A stretch of 54,462 nt of DNA, from the NCBI GenBank assembly GCA_031277295.1, contig JAITMV010000171.1, positions 1 through 54,462 of the forward strand, in the 5' to 3' direction. Positions 27,173-36,137 of this stretch are shown here, in pieces. The notes beneath the pieces were generated by a model. It saw only the letters and a list, made by a program, of their open reading frames with translations. It was not told the DNA's origin and did not search any database. Position 1 is the stretch's first letter. Each line of letters opens with the position of its first letter. Source of the DNA: Burkholderiaceae bacterium (GTDB taxonomy: Bacteria; Pseudomonadota; Gammaproteobacteria; Burkholderiales; Burkholderiaceae_C). The position numbers were made by a program, and so were the translations under genes.

Positions 27173-28153
27173 TCAATCGACAACGATGCCTTGCGTCACG
27201 GTGGACCACATGGCGCGTTCCTTGGCCGCGCGCTCGGCCAGTTTTTGCGGCGCGCCGGTCCATTCGTCGTAGCCTAATTCCTTCAACCGCTTGCTTAGTT
27301 CGGGCTGGGCCAGCGCGGCATTGATGGCTTTGTTTAGCTTGGTGACGGTGTCGGCGGACATGTCCTTGGGGCCGTACACGCCGTACCATCCGCCGACGTC
27401 GAAGCCTTCGAGCCCATCAATGCCGGATTCGGCCAGCGCCGGTACGTCGGGCAGCGAGGAGTTGCGCTGCGGCGACGTGACCGCGATAGCATGTACTTTG
27501 CCGCTGCGGATGTAGCCGCTGGCGGTGCTGATGATGTCCATCATCATGTTGATCTGACCGCCGATGACGTCGGTCATGGCCGGTGCGTTGCCTTTGTAGG
27601 GAATGTGGTTCATTTCCGTGCCGCTGCGCTTGGCGAATAGCAGCACGCCCAAGTGGTTGGAGCCGCCTATGCCGGCTGATCCATAACTGAGTTTGCCGGG
27701 ATTGGCCTTGGCGTAGGCCACCAACTCCTGCGCGTTTTTGTAGAGTTCGTTGTTGTTGACTACCAGCACGTTGTAGTAGCTGAGCACGGGCGCTATCGGC
27801 GTCAGGTCCTTGGCCGGATCGAACAGCATTTTCTTCATCACGTTGGGGCTGATGGTGATTGTGGGACTGGCGGCGAACCACAGCGTCAGGCCGTCGGGCT
27901 TGGCGCGCACGACTTCGTTGCCGGCCATGGTGGCGTTGGCGCCGGGCTTGTTGTCCACCACCACGGAGGCGCCCAATTCTTTGGATAACGCCACGGCGAG
28001 CAGGCGCGCGCCCTGGTCGACTGGCCCGCCAGCGGTGTAGCCCACGAGCAAGCGCACGGGCGCGGCGTCTTGTGCGGCAGCAGGCAGCGCGGCCAGGGTA
28101 GCGAGGGTAAGCGTCAAGGCGGTCAACGCATGACGGCGGGTCAGTCCAAGCAT
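27173..28153 (-). CDS. Bug/TctC-family periplasmic substrate-binding protein
   Basis: 326 residues. ATG 28151-28153 is preceded by TAGGAGAT; the open frame further upstream is only repeats. Signal peptide MLGLTRRHALTALTLTLATLAALPAAAQ, with a twin-arginine pair. The mature part matches the tripartite tricarboxylate transporter receptor family: VRLLVGYTAGGPVDQGARLL, NKPGANATMAGNEVV, GGSNHLGVLLFAK and PYKGNAPAMTDVIGGQI. It binds an organic acid in the periplasm; the ligand cannot be read from sequence. No TctA or TctB membrane gene is adjacent, which is usual for orphan Bug receptors. Confidence 0.9.
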   Translation of the reverse strand: MLGLTRRHALTALTLTLATLAALPAAAQDAAPVRLLVGYTAGGPVDQGARLLAVALSKELGASVVVDNKPGANATMAGNEVVRAKPDGLTLWFAASPTITISPNVMKKMLFDPAKDLTPIAPVLSYYNVLVVNNNELYKNAQELVAYAKANPGKLSYGSAGIGGSNHLGVLLFAKRSGTEMNHIPYKGNAPAMTDVIGGQINMMMDIISTASGYIRSGKVHAIAVTSPQRNSSLPDVPALAESGIDGLEGFDVGGWYGVYGPKDMSADTVTKLNKAINAALAQPELSKRLKELGYDEWTGAPQKLAERAAKERAMWSTVTQGIVVD

Positions 28154-28189
28154 GAAAAATCTCCTATGAGGATTTGCAGTAATCGTTGC

Positions 28190-28440
28190 GTCGTTTCCGC
28201 CAAGGCGGGAAATTTCGCGGGGATGACGGGGAATCCAGGGACGGAACCTTAACACTGCGCTCAAATGGGGGCCTTGGATTCCCGCCTGCGCGCATGGGCG
28301 GTAACCCGCCTTCCCCCTGCAAGAGGGTGTCGCAAAAGGGCAGGCACAAGGCCCGCCCCTGCGAAATTTCCTGACAGAGGATTGGCGCGGGGGCGGCTCT
28401 TGTGGCCGCCCTGCTCCTTTTGCGACAGCCTTTTGCAAGG
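28190..28440. repeat. REP-like and composite dispersed repeats
   Basis: TTTCCGCCAAGGCGGGAA at 28194-28211, a GGATTCCCGCCTGCGCGC unit near 28276, and the composite GCAAAAGGGCAGGCACAAGG / GAAATTTCCTGACAGAGG / TTTTGCGACAGCC at 28325-28440. The composite is nearly the same as 10903-11010. No gene is seen. Confidence 0.7.
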
Positions 28441-28456
28441 AGAAGGAGAAAACTGG

Positions 28457-29593
28457 CTAGCGCAATTCGTCGGCCAGTACCTTGAGAATGCGTTGCGCGT
28501 CGGTCTCGGCGGCTGGTGCGCCGTTGTCGCCAAGCACGGTGATGGTGCTGTTCTGGCTTTCGGTTTGTATGGCGATCCGGTATTTGGTGGTGGGCAACTG
28601 CCCGCTGGATCTACCGAACAGGGTGCCGAAAAAGCCGCGTTCTTTCTTTTCGGCTGAGGGAGGGACGTAACGAACGAAGTAGATTCCTTTGCTACGGTCG
28701 CGATCTTCGACTGTGAAGCCGGTGCGGTCCAGCGCCAGGCCGACACGACGCCAGGCGCGGTCGAATTCGTCGGGGATTTGTACCGCCAGAGCGCCGCTGG
28801 GTAGTGTCACCACGCGCGCCTGCGCCGCCGCCGCTGGCGCCGCGCCGCCGCCGCCGCCACTGGCAACCAAGGCCCGCGATTGCTCTTGCGATACGCCGAG
28901 CTTGACCATCAGGCGGCGCAAAAACTCGACCTCTAGTTCGGGGTCGCGCGCGCGCGGCTGCCAAATGGTGGATTCGCGCGTGGAGGAGGAGTAGACCTCT
29001 TCCATGCCGCGGTGGATAACGAAGATGTCGGTTCCGCCTTGCGCGTTGCGCTCCAGGCGGGTGCGAAAACGGTCGCGTTCGCCGGTGGAGTACAGCGAGT
29101 CGAACACTTTGCCAAGGGTGCTGCGGATGAAGTCTTGCGGAATTTTGGCGCGGTTTTCGGCCCAGTCGGTTTCCATCAGGCCGATGTTGGGCTGGTCGGT
29201 AGCCAGCAAAAAGCCGTTTTCCAGCCAGAAGTCGCGCACCTGGCCCCACAGCTTGTCGGGCGCGCGGTCAACGCGCAGCCAGCGTTCGTCTGCCCGGCGC
29301 TCAAATTGCACGTCAGCAATCTGGTTGACGGCGGTGGGCGCGCCGACGGTTGCCGTGGCAGCTTGGCCGGCCTGGTAGCCGCTGGCGGTAACGGCGCCGC
29401 CGGGCATCTGGTAGCGCGATTGGTCGGGCAGTTGGGTCAAATCGGGCGGTACTTCGAGCGAGGTGCCGCTGCCGGCTGATTTGTAGTCGATTTTGTCTGG
29501 CTCCAGCATGGAGCAGCCGCCGACGGCCAACAGCAGCGCGGCACCAAACGCGGTTGCTAAACGGATACGTTGATTGGAGGTCACGTTCGGCAT
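28457..29593 (-). CDS. bamC: Outer-membrane assembly lipoprotein BamC
   Basis: 378 residues from ATG 29591-29593. The GAAGGA site sits right against that ATG, so GTG at 29582-29584, 9 bases further on, is an equally good start. Signal sequence with lipobox LAVGGC, then the BamC/NlpB pattern SMLEPDKIDYKSAG and DLTQLPDQSRY, a first helix-grip domain (WLRVDRAPDKLWGQVRDFWLENGF...DWAENRAKIP) and a second near the C-terminus (FDRAWRRVGLALDRTGFTVEDRDRSKGIYFVRY). It is part of the BAM complex that inserts outer-membrane beta-barrels. It lies directly downstream of dapA, the same order as in E. coli. Confidence 0.93.
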   Translation of the reverse strand: MPNVTSNQRIRLATAFGAALLLAVGGCSMLEPDKIDYKSAGSGTSLEVPPDLTQLPDQSRYQMPGGAVTASGYQAGQAATATVGAPTAVNQIADVQFERRADERWLRVDRAPDKLWGQVRDFWLENGFLLATDQPNIGLMETDWAENRAKIPQDFIRSTLGKVFDSLYSTGERDRFRTRLERNAQGGTDIFVIHRGMEEVYSSSTRESTIWQPRARDPELEVEFLRRLMVKLGVSQEQSRALVASGGGGGAAPAAAAQARVVTLPSGALAVQIPDEFDRAWRRVGLALDRTGFTVEDRDRSKGIYFVRYVPPSAEKKERGFFGTLFGRSSGQLPTTKYRIAIQTESQNSTITVLGDNGAPAAETDAQRILKVLADELR

Positions 29594-29661
29594 TCCTTCA
29601 GATAAAAATTGACTTTCTGACGTTTTCTCGGCAGCAGCCGGCGAATCATCCCACGCCGGAT

Positions 29662-30546
29662 TCACAGCAAACCGGCGTCGTGCAACGCTTGTTCGAGCGT
29701 CGGCCAGTTGGCCTCGGCCAGCGGCGTCATTGGCAAACGCAGCGCGCCGCCGCACAGCCCCAGCCGTGCCATCGCCCATTTGATAGGGATGGGGTTGACT
29801 TCGACCGATTGGTACTTGTGCAGCGGCAGCAACCGCGACTGGATGTGCATGGCGGCGTCGCGCTGGCCCGCCACCGCCGCCAGGCACAGCTCGTGCATCA
29901 GGCGCGGCGCGACGTTGGCCGTCACGCTGATGGTTCCCTGACCGCCGCACAGCATCAGTGCGACCGCCGAGCCGTCATCGCCGGAATAAACGGCAAAGTT
30001 CTTCGGCGCTTCGCGGATCAGCCACTGCGCGCGCTCGATGTTGGCCGTGGCCTCCTTGATGCCGATGATGCCCGGCACCTGGGCCAGCCGCAACACGGTT
30101 TCGTGCCGCAAATCGGCCACGGTGCGGCCCGGCACGTTGTACAGCACCATCGGCAGATCGCCCACCGCCTCGGCAATTGCCTTGAAGTGGCGGTACAGAC
30201 CCTCTTGCGTCGGCTTGTTGTAGTAGGGCACCACCTGTAACTGGCAATCGGCGCCCACCTGCCTGGCGTAGCGAGCCAGTTCAATGGCCTCGGCGGTGGA
30301 GTTGGCCCCGCAGCCGGCCATGATGGGCAGGCGGCCTTTGGCCTGATCGACCGCCACGCGGATGATTTCCCGGTGTTCCTCAACATTGACTGTGGGCGAC
30401 TCGCCGGTGGTGCCGACCACGCAGATGCAGTCGGTGCCTTCGGCGATGTGCCAGTCGATCAGCTTGCGCAGCGTGGGGTAATCCACGCTGCCGTCATCCA
30501 GCATGGGGGTGACGAGGGCGACGATGCTGCCGGTGATGGTGTTCAT
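29662..30546 (-). CDS. dapA: 4-hydroxy-tetrahydrodipicolinate synthase
   Basis: 294 residues, the usual family length. It condenses pyruvate with aspartate semialdehyde in lysine and cell-wall diaminopimelate synthesis. The Schiff-base lysine is Lys164 in [13 protein letters not shown]; the catalytic tyrosine is Tyr136 in [10 protein letters not shown]; the N-terminal GTTGESPT pyruvate-binding loop is present. ATG 30544-30546 has no strong ribosome site. It is followed by bamC after 68 bases and preceded by the methyltransferase gene, 55 bases upstream, all in one direction. Confidence 0.95.
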   Translation of the reverse strand: MNTITGSIVALVTPMLDDGSVDYPTLRKLIDWHIAEGTDCICVVGTTGESPTVNVEEHREIIRVAVDQAKGRLPIMAGCGANSTAEAIELARYARQVGADCQLQVVPYYNKPTQEGLYRHFKAIAEAVGDLPMVLYNVPGRTVADLRHETVLRLAQVPGIIGIKEATANIERAQWLIREAPKNFAVYSGDDGSAVALMLCGGQGTISVTANVAPRLMHELCLAAVAGQRDAAMHIQSRLLPLHKYQSVEVNPIPIKWAMARLGLCGGALRLPMTPLAEANWPTLEQALHDAGLL

Positions 30547-30601
30547 GAAGTTGGACTTATGCGGCGGTAAGCGCGCATTCTAGTGTGGTGCGCTATTCCG
30601 T

Positions 30602-31138
30602 TCACAGGAGATAACGTGCGGCAAGCCGGTACGGCGGACGCACCGCCGCGATGCGTTGCACGAAGCGATCCGGCGCGCTCAAGAAACCGTTTTCGTAGGC
30701 TATCACCCGCCAGGCGGATGGGGCGCAGGCAGCCAACAGTTCGCCGGGGCGTAGCAAAAAGTCCTCGCGGGTAGGCTTGCCCACGGTTTGATTGCCGTCG
30801 GCGAAGGTCTCGTAAATCAGCGCGCCGCCTTCGGCGACGCTGTCCAGCAAGGTGGGCAGCAATGGCCGCCACAGGTAATGGGTGACCACCACGGCGCCGA
30901 AGCGCCGTCCGGCCAGTGGCCAAGGGTTGTTTTCGATGTCTGCCTCAATCAGTTCACCTGTCCCCGCCAGCGCGGCCAGCGCGGTACCGTCGCGATCAAC
31001 GCCAGTCACCGTATGCCCCCGCGCCGCCAGCCAGCGCAGGTGACGCCCGCTGCCGCAAGCCACGTCCAGCACTGCCGCGCCCGGCGCGATCAGAGATGCC
31101 CAGCGCATTACCCAAGGCGAAGGGAGCAAGGTATTCAC
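30602..31138 (-). CDS. Class I SAM-dependent methyltransferase
   Basis: 178 residues from GTG 31136-31138, which overlaps the glcF stop as GTGA, so translation is probably coupled. The SAM-binding motif is VLDVACGSGRHLRWLA, followed by VTGVDRD and EADIENNPWPLAGRRFGAVVVTHYLWR. This places it in the Methyltransf_25/TehB-like small class I group. The substrate is unknown. The frame is open further upstream, but that part lies inside glcF. It is transcribed with glcF and dapA. Confidence 0.83.
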   Translation of the reverse strand: MNTLLPSPWVMRWASLIAPGAAVLDVACGSGRHLRWLAARGHTVTGVDRDGTALAALAGTGELIEADIENNPWPLAGRRFGAVVVTHYLWRPLLPTLLDSVAEGGALIYETFADGNQTVGKPTREDFLLRPGELLAACAPSAWRVIAYENGFLSAPDRFVQRIAAVRPPYRLAARYLL

Positions 31139-32376
31139 TTTTGCATCATCAATTCGTCGAGCATCTCGATCCAGTGCCGAACCGGTGCTTGAGCGACGGC
31201 CTGCAAGTGAGCGATGCAGCCTATGTTGGCCGATAGGATGACCGCTGGGCGGTCGGCGGTGCGTTCGCCTTGCAGGTGAGCCAGTTTGTGGTCGCGCAAT
31301 CGCCGCGACAGATTGGCTTGCAGCACCGAGTAGGTGCCGGCCGAGCCACAGCACAGATGTGCATCTTGCGCCGCCGGGCGCAGCGGCAAGCCAAGTGCGC
31401 GCAGGCCCGCTTCGACCGCGCCGCCCAGCCCAAGCGCATGTTGCAAGGTACAGGGCGCGTGCCAAGCCAGTATGCCGCTGTGCTGGCGCAGGCGTCCGCT
31501 TAGGGCGGCGGCGATGTCGGGCAGCAGTTCGGCTACGTCGCGCGCCAACTCGGACACGCGCGCGGCCCGGTCGGCGTAGCGCGGTTCATCGCGCAGCAGG
31601 TGGCCGTATTCCTTGACCATCGCACCGCAGCCGGAAGCGTTGATGATGATTGCCTCGGCGCGGCCGCTTTCGATATGCGGCCACCAGGCGTCGATGTTGG
31701 CGCGCATCTGCGCCAAGCCGCCTTTGGCATCGGCCAAGTGGTGCTTGAGCGCGCCGCAGCAGCCCTGGCCGCGCGCCAGCACGGTCTGGATACCGGCGGC
31801 GTCCAGCACGCGAGCGGTGGCGGTGTTGATGTTGGGAGCCATCGCGCGTTGTACGCAACCGGCCAGCAGCAGCACCTTGCGCGCGTGGGTCTGCCGCGGC
31901 CATTGACCGGCCGGCTGGCGCGCCGGCACCTGTTGGCGCAACGTTGTCGGCAGCAGGCCGCGCGCCGACTGGCCCAGACGCAGCGCCGGGCCGAACAGGG
32001 ACGATGCCAAACCGCGCCGCAACCAGTCGCGCAACCGTTGTTCGGACACGGGGCGCGGCACGCGCTGTTCGACTACTTGACGGCCAATGTCCAGCAACCG
32101 CCCATACCGCACGCCGCTAGGACAGGTGGTTTCACAACCACGGCAGGTCAGGCAGCGGTCCAGGTGCAATTGCGTTTGCCGCGTGGGCGGCACCCCTTCA
32201 AGCACTTGCTTTATCAGGTAGATACGCCCGCGCGGACCGTCCAACTCGTCGCCCAGCAACTGGTAGGTGGGGCAGGCAGCGTTACAGAAGCCGCAGTGGA
32301 CGCACTGACGCAAAATGGCTTCGGCCTCGCGACCGAAGGAGGTGTTCTGAAATTCGGGTGACAGGATGGTCTGCAT
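31135..32376 (-). CDS. glcF: Glycolate oxidase iron-sulfur subunit
   Basis: 413 residues from ATG 32374-32376 (MQTILSPEFQNT). Two 4Fe-4S binding sets lie in the N-terminal part: CVHCGFCNAACP and CLTCRGCETTCP. Two cysteine-rich CCG-type domains follow (GCCGALKHH, SGCGAMVKEYGH, WHAPCTLQHALG, LCCGSAGTYS). Together these are the GlcF pattern. It passes electrons from the flavin subunits of glycolate dehydrogenase to the respiratory chain. Its partner glcE is 203 bases upstream; a 44-bp palindrome sits between them. The FAD/lactate-type subunit GlcD is not found in the window. Confidence 0.92.
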   Translation of the reverse strand: MQTILSPEFQNTSFGREAEAILRQCVHCGFCNAACPTYQLLGDELDGPRGRIYLIKQVLEGVPPTRQTQLHLDRCLTCRGCETTCPSGVRYGRLLDIGRQVVEQRVPRPVSEQRLRDWLRRGLASSLFGPALRLGQSARGLLPTTLRQQVPARQPAGQWPRQTHARKVLLLAGCVQRAMAPNINTATARVLDAAGIQTVLARGQGCCGALKHHLADAKGGLAQMRANIDAWWPHIESGRAEAIIINASGCGAMVKEYGHLLRDEPRYADRAARVSELARDVAELLPDIAAALSGRLRQHSGILAWHAPCTLQHALGLGGAVEAGLRALGLPLRPAAQDAHLCCGSAGTYSVLQANLSRRLRDHKLAHLQGERTADRPAVILSANIGCIAHLQAVAQAPVRHWIEMLDELMMQK

Positions 32377-32452
32377 GGAAACAAGGACAAATAGCTTCGC
32401 CGCACTCAAGGGCGCGCCTGGCGGCGCATGATTTCGTATGGCGGCCGTAAAA

Positions 32453-32496
32453 GCCTGGTCATAGTCTTTTCGAGGTCGAAAGGACTATGACCAGGC
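32453..32496. repeat. 44-bp near-perfect palindrome between glcE and glcF
   Basis: Two 21-bp arms (left starting GCCTGGTCATAGTC, right ending GACTATGACCAGGC) with one mismatch, which would be a G-U pair in RNA, and a 2-base loop. No T-run follows, so a simple intrinsic terminator is not supported. It could attenuate glcF expression, protect an RNA end, or be a relic of a mobile palindromic element. Confidence 0.75.
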
Positions 32497-32579
32497 TCTA
32501 AACGGCTATTGTTTTGTGGCTCACATTGCCGCTTGCGGCGTACCGCCAAGCCCCGTTGCCGTTTGTCATTGCGTCATTC

Positions 32580-33650
32580 TCACCAATCCGCATACATGCG
32601 CCTTTGGCCCAATATTCCGGCAGGATCGAACTCAGCCTTCAGCCGGCGATGAATCCCCGCCAGCGGTTCGGACAACGGCGTGAACACCGGCGCGCTGTCG
32701 TCACCGCCTTTGAACAACGTGGCGTGGCCGCCAGCGCGCGCCGCCGCTTCGCGCACGCGCGCGGCCAACGCAGGCGGCAGGCGAAGCCAGCGTTGCGCGC
32801 CGTGCCATTCGATCAGCGTCGGCCCCAGGTTGAGCGGAGTCGCGGTGTCGGGTACGCTGACGCGCCACAGCGCTTGACCAGCGTCAAGACGAAAAAACGG
32901 CAGCGCCTGGTCACGCAGGGCAGCCCAGTGGCGCTGCGCGTGGTCGCCCTCCAGCCGCTGGCCGCCAATCAATCGGCAGGCGCCAGTTACTGCCGCGCGC
33001 GCACCACGCAGGCGCACCAGCAATTGGCCGTCGGACCAACAACTGGCGTTGAGCGGCAGCGGCTGGCCGCCCCAGCGATTGAGTTGCTGGCGCGCGCTGG
33101 TTTCGGACAGATCGAACAGCAGCGTGGCCTCGGCGGGAGGCCGCGGCAGTACCTTTAGGCTGACCTCGGCAATGACGCCCAGCGTGCCCATCGATCCGGC
33201 CATCAAGCGACTTACGTCATAGCCGGCAACGTTTTTCATCACTTGACCGCCGAAGGTAAGTACCTCGCCCCGACCATTGACGATTCGCACGCCTAGCACG
33301 TAGTCACGCAGCGCGCCGACGCTGGCGCGCGCCGGACCGGACAAGCCCGCCGCCACCATGCCACCAACGGTGCTGCCGTGCCTGAAGTGCGGCGGCTCGA
33401 AGGGCAGACACTGGCCGTGCTCGGCCAGCAGTAATTCCAGGTCGCGCAAGCGCGTGCCGGCGCCGACGGTGACAACTAGCTCGCTCGGCTCGTAAGCCAC
33501 CACGCCGGCCAGTGAACGGGTGTCGAGCGGCTCGCCATGCAGCCGCTGCCCATAAAAGTCCTTGGTGCCGCCGCCTCGGATACGCAACGGCCGCCCACGT
33601 TCTGCGGACTTGATGATTTTTTCAATGATGGCGGTTAACGCGATGTCCAT
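32580..33650 (-). CDS. glcE: Glycolate oxidase FAD-binding subunit
   Basis: 356 residues, the usual GlcE length. The N-terminal FAD-binding type-4 domain has RIRGGGTKDFYG, the pyrophosphate loop PPHFRHGSTVGGMVAAGLSGPAR and GQVMKNVAGYDVSRLMAGSMGTLGVI. The C-terminus ends AEFDPAGILGQRRMYADW. With GlcD and GlcF it oxidises glycolate to glyoxylate at the inner membrane. No GlcD gene precedes it: the 435 bases upstream hold no gene and are followed by ComM on the other strand. GlcD must be encoded elsewhere, or the set may work with another flavoprotein. Confidence 0.92.
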   Translation of the reverse strand: MDIALTAIIEKIIKSAERGRPLRIRGGGTKDFYGQRLHGEPLDTRSLAGVVAYEPSELVVTVGAGTRLRDLELLLAEHGQCLPFEPPHFRHGSTVGGMVAAGLSGPARASVGALRDYVLGVRIVNGRGEVLTFGGQVMKNVAGYDVSRLMAGSMGTLGVIAEVSLKVLPRPPAEATLLFDLSETSARQQLNRWGGQPLPLNASCWSDGQLLVRLRGARAAVTGACRLIGGQRLEGDHAQRHWAALRDQALPFFRLDAGQALWRVSVPDTATPLNLGPTLIEWHGAQRWLRLPPALAARVREAAARAGGHATLFKGGDDSAPVFTPLSEPLAGIHRRLKAEFDPAGILGQRRMYADW

Positions 33651-34085
33651 GAGAGGGCAATGGTAACCCCGGCTTGGGATGGGATGTTGTTAGCGCCGAG
33701 CGTCACTGCGTCTTGCATCTTGCGTCACTCCGCACAAAGCCGCTAACCTGTCGGCCTCGGGAATCGTCGGGAAACACTGTTTGCAACGGTAAGCCGGGAG
33801 CGTTGAACCATAATCCTGGAAACAACGGTTGAGCGCTTACTATCTTCAAAAATTTCAAAAATACCTCATGAACGTTAACTTTCGAGCCTTTGATGGCGGT
33901 TCTCCTTCAGGGCTTGCGCGATGCAATGGCCGCTACCCCATCCCCACCCCTGCCCCGCCCTTGAAGGGGAGAGAGCAGCAGCCACGACAGGGTTGGGTTG
34001 AAAGCCTTGCTCCGACGCGCTTTGACGGTTTGCTTGAAGCGCGCCGGGTTCGCTCACAGGCTTTGATGCCGCGCATCGTCGGCCT
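33651..34085. other. Divergent intergenic region, glcE/comM
   Basis: 435 bases without a recognisable gene. A G/C-run hairpin repeat (CCCTTGAAGGGGAGAGAGCAGCAG type) lies at about 33925-33990, matching 15670-15712. No clear promoter could be chosen for either side, and no glcD remnant was recognised. Confidence 0.5.
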
Positions 34086-35630
34086 ATGAGCCTCAGTCTG
34101 GTGCAAAGCCGCGCATTGATCGGCTTAACCGCGCCCACTGTCACGGTGGAAGTACATCTGGCCAACGGGCTGCCCAGCTTCACCTTGGTCGGGTTGGCCG
34201 AGGTCGAGGTCAAGGAGGCGCGCGAGCGCGTGCGCTCGGCACTGCTCAACAGCGGGCTGGAGTTTCCGCACAGCCAGCGCATTACCGTCAATCTGGCGCC
34301 AGCCGATCTGCCCAAGGACTCGGGAAGGTTCGACCTGCCGATAGCGCTCGGCATCCTGGCCGCCAGCGGGCAGATTGACTCGGCCAGGCTGGCTGGCTGG
34401 GAGTTTGCCGGCGAGTTGTCGCTGTCGGGCGAACTGCGCCCAGTGCGCGGCGCGCTGGCGATGAGCGTGGCGTTGCACCGCGCGGGCGTGCAGGCTCAAC
34501 TCGCGCTGCCGCCCGGTAGCGCCGAAGAAGCCGCCTTGGTGCCCGGCATGGCGGTGTTTCGGGCACGCCATTTGCTTGACGTGGTGGCTCAATTTCTGCC
34601 CGTTTTGCGCAACGGTGAACCGGCCGCTGAGGCGCCTGGCTGGTCGCGCGTGCCGCAGGCTGAGCGCGCCGCCGCGCCTGCCTACCTCGATCTGGCTGAC
34701 GTCAAGGGTCAGGCCGCCGCCCGGCGCGCGCTGGAAATCGCCGCCGCTGGCGGCCATTCGCTGCTGATGGTCGGCCCACCGGGCACGGGCAAGTCCATGC
34801 TGGCGCAGCGCTTTGCCGGCCTGCTGCCGCCAATGGACGTGGAGCAGGCGCTGGAAAGCGCGGCTATCGCTAGTTTGGCCGGCACGTTTTCGCTCGATTG
34901 CTGGCAGTCCCGGCCTACCCGCAGCCCGCACCACACCGCCAGCGCGGTGGCTTTGGTCGGCGGCGGCTCGCCACCCAGACCGGGCGAAATTTCGCTCGCC
35001 CACGAAGGGGTGCTGTTCCTGGACGAATTGCCCGAATTTCCCCGTGCCGCGCTGGAGGCGCTGCGCGAACCGCTGGAAAGCGGCCGCATCACCATCAGCC
35101 GGGCGGCCCAACGGGCCGAATATCCGGCCCACTTTCAATTGATCGCGGCCATGAACCCCTGCCCTTGCGGCTACCTCGGCGCGCGCGTGCGCGCCTGCCG
35201 CTGCACGCCCGACCAAATCGCGCGCTATCAAGGCAAGCTGTCTGGGCCGCTGCTGGACCGCATCGACCTGCATGTTGAGGTGGCCGCGTTGCCGAGCGAC
35301 GAATTATTGACCGCCCCGCCCGGCGAGCCGACCGCCGCCGTGCGCGCGCGCTGTACCGCCGCGCGCGAACGCGCCTTGGCGCGGCAAGGCTACCCCAACC
35401 AGGCGTTGCAGGGGCAAGCCATTGACCGGCACGTCGGGCTGGAGGACACGGCGGCGCAATTTCTGCATACCGCCGCCGCCCGCCTGGGCTGGAGCGCCCG
35501 CGCCACCCACCGCGCGCTGAAAGTGGCGCGCACCATTGCCGACTTGGCCGGCAGCGACGGCGTCGGCGTGGCGCAGGTGGCAGAGGCAGTGCAGTATCGA
35601 CGGGCGCTGAAAGCTGCCGGGCAGTCGTGA
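34086..35630 (+). CDS. comM: ComM/YifB-family Mg-chelatase-like AAA+ ATPase
   Basis: 514 residues, the usual length. An N-terminal Lon-protease-like domain (about 1-165) leads to a Mg-chelatase AAA+ core with Walker A GPPGTGKSML, Walker B EGVLFLDELPEF and the Cys-rich MNPCPCGYLGARVRACRC insertion. The C-terminal domain ends WSARATHRALKVARTIADLAG...VAEAVQYR. ComM is known as a hexameric helicase that promotes branch migration in natural transformation. The gene is followed after 28 bases by the cupin gene. No other competence gene is nearby. Confidence 0.93.
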   Translation: MSLSLVQSRALIGLTAPTVTVEVHLANGLPSFTLVGLAEVEVKEARERVRSALLNSGLEFPHSQRITVNLAPADLPKDSGRFDLPIALGILAASGQIDSARLAGWEFAGELSLSGELRPVRGALAMSVALHRAGVQAQLALPPGSAEEAALVPGMAVFRARHLLDVVAQFLPVLRNGEPAAEAPGWSRVPQAERAAAPAYLDLADVKGQAAARRALEIAAAGGHSLLMVGPPGTGKSMLAQRFAGLLPPMDVEQALESAAIASLAGTFSLDCWQSRPTRSPHHTASAVALVGGGSPPRPGEISLAHEGVLFLDELPEFPRAALEALREPLESGRITISRAAQRAEYPAHFQLIAAMNPCPCGYLGARVRACRCTPDQIARYQGKLSGPLLDRIDLHVEVAALPSDELLTAPPGEPTAAVRARCTAARERALARQGYPNQALQGQAIDRHVGLEDTAAQFLHTAAARLGWSARATHRALKVARTIADLAGSDGVGVAQVAEAVQYRRALKAAGQS

Positions 35631-35658
35631 AGCGTGTGGCGCCGATACACTGCCGCCC

Positions 35659-36069
35659 ATGACCACCTTGATACTGCCTGTGCTCTACACCGACGCCGAT
35701 GGCTACGCGCGCTTTCGCGATGACACGCTGCCGCTGGCTGAAGGTACGCCCGCTGCCCGGTTGTCGGCACTGATGACCGCGGAGGGCTGCCGGTTTCGCT
35801 TCAGTCCGGTCGGTTTTTCCAGTGACTTCCACTGCACTACCGCACCGCAATGGCTGGTGGTTTTGCAAGGACGCATGGAAATCGGCCTGCGCGATGGCAC
35901 GGCGCGCGTGTTCAGGCCGGGCGAATGCTTTTATTCCAGCGATACTCTGCCATCGGGCGCGGTCTTTGACGTCCAGGTACACGGCCATCGCAGCCGCCAA
36001 ATTGGCGAGGAGCCGCTGGTGACGCTGTTTGTGCCGACTCGCCCGGATACGGCGCAAGGGTGGCGCTGA
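35659..36069 (+). CDS. Small cupin-domain protein
   Basis: 136 residues forming one cupin barrel: SSDFHCTTAPQWLVVLQGRMEIGLRDG (motif 1) and FRPGECFYSSDTLPSGAVFDVQVHG (motif 2). Only some of the canonical metal-binding His/Glu residues of motif 1 are present, so metal binding is uncertain. Function unknown; cytoplasmic, as no signal is seen. It lies 28 bases after comM and may be co-transcribed. It faces the korB-like gene with a 68-base convergent gap without a clear terminator. Confidence 0.75.
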   Translation: MTTLILPVLYTDADGYARFRDDTLPLAEGTPAARLSALMTAEGCRFRFSPVGFSSDFHCTTAPQWLVVLQGRMEIGLRDGTARVFRPGECFYSSDTLPSGAVFDVQVHGHRSRQIGEEPLVTLFVPTRPDTAQGWR

Positions 36070-36137
36070 ATTTGGCCGCGCAGCGGTGGCAATGGCGGCG
36101 GCCAGACCGGTAGATCACGCCGCCCCTGTGTAGCGCC

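Noticed and set aside
28154-28438. N-terminal extension of the Bug receptor
   Set aside because: It translates repeats; the true start at 28153 has TAGGAGAT and a signal peptide.
31600-32361. 253-codon plus-strand frame opposite glcF
   Set aside because: Antisense to a gene with clear Fe-S motifs; a typical GC-rich shadow frame.
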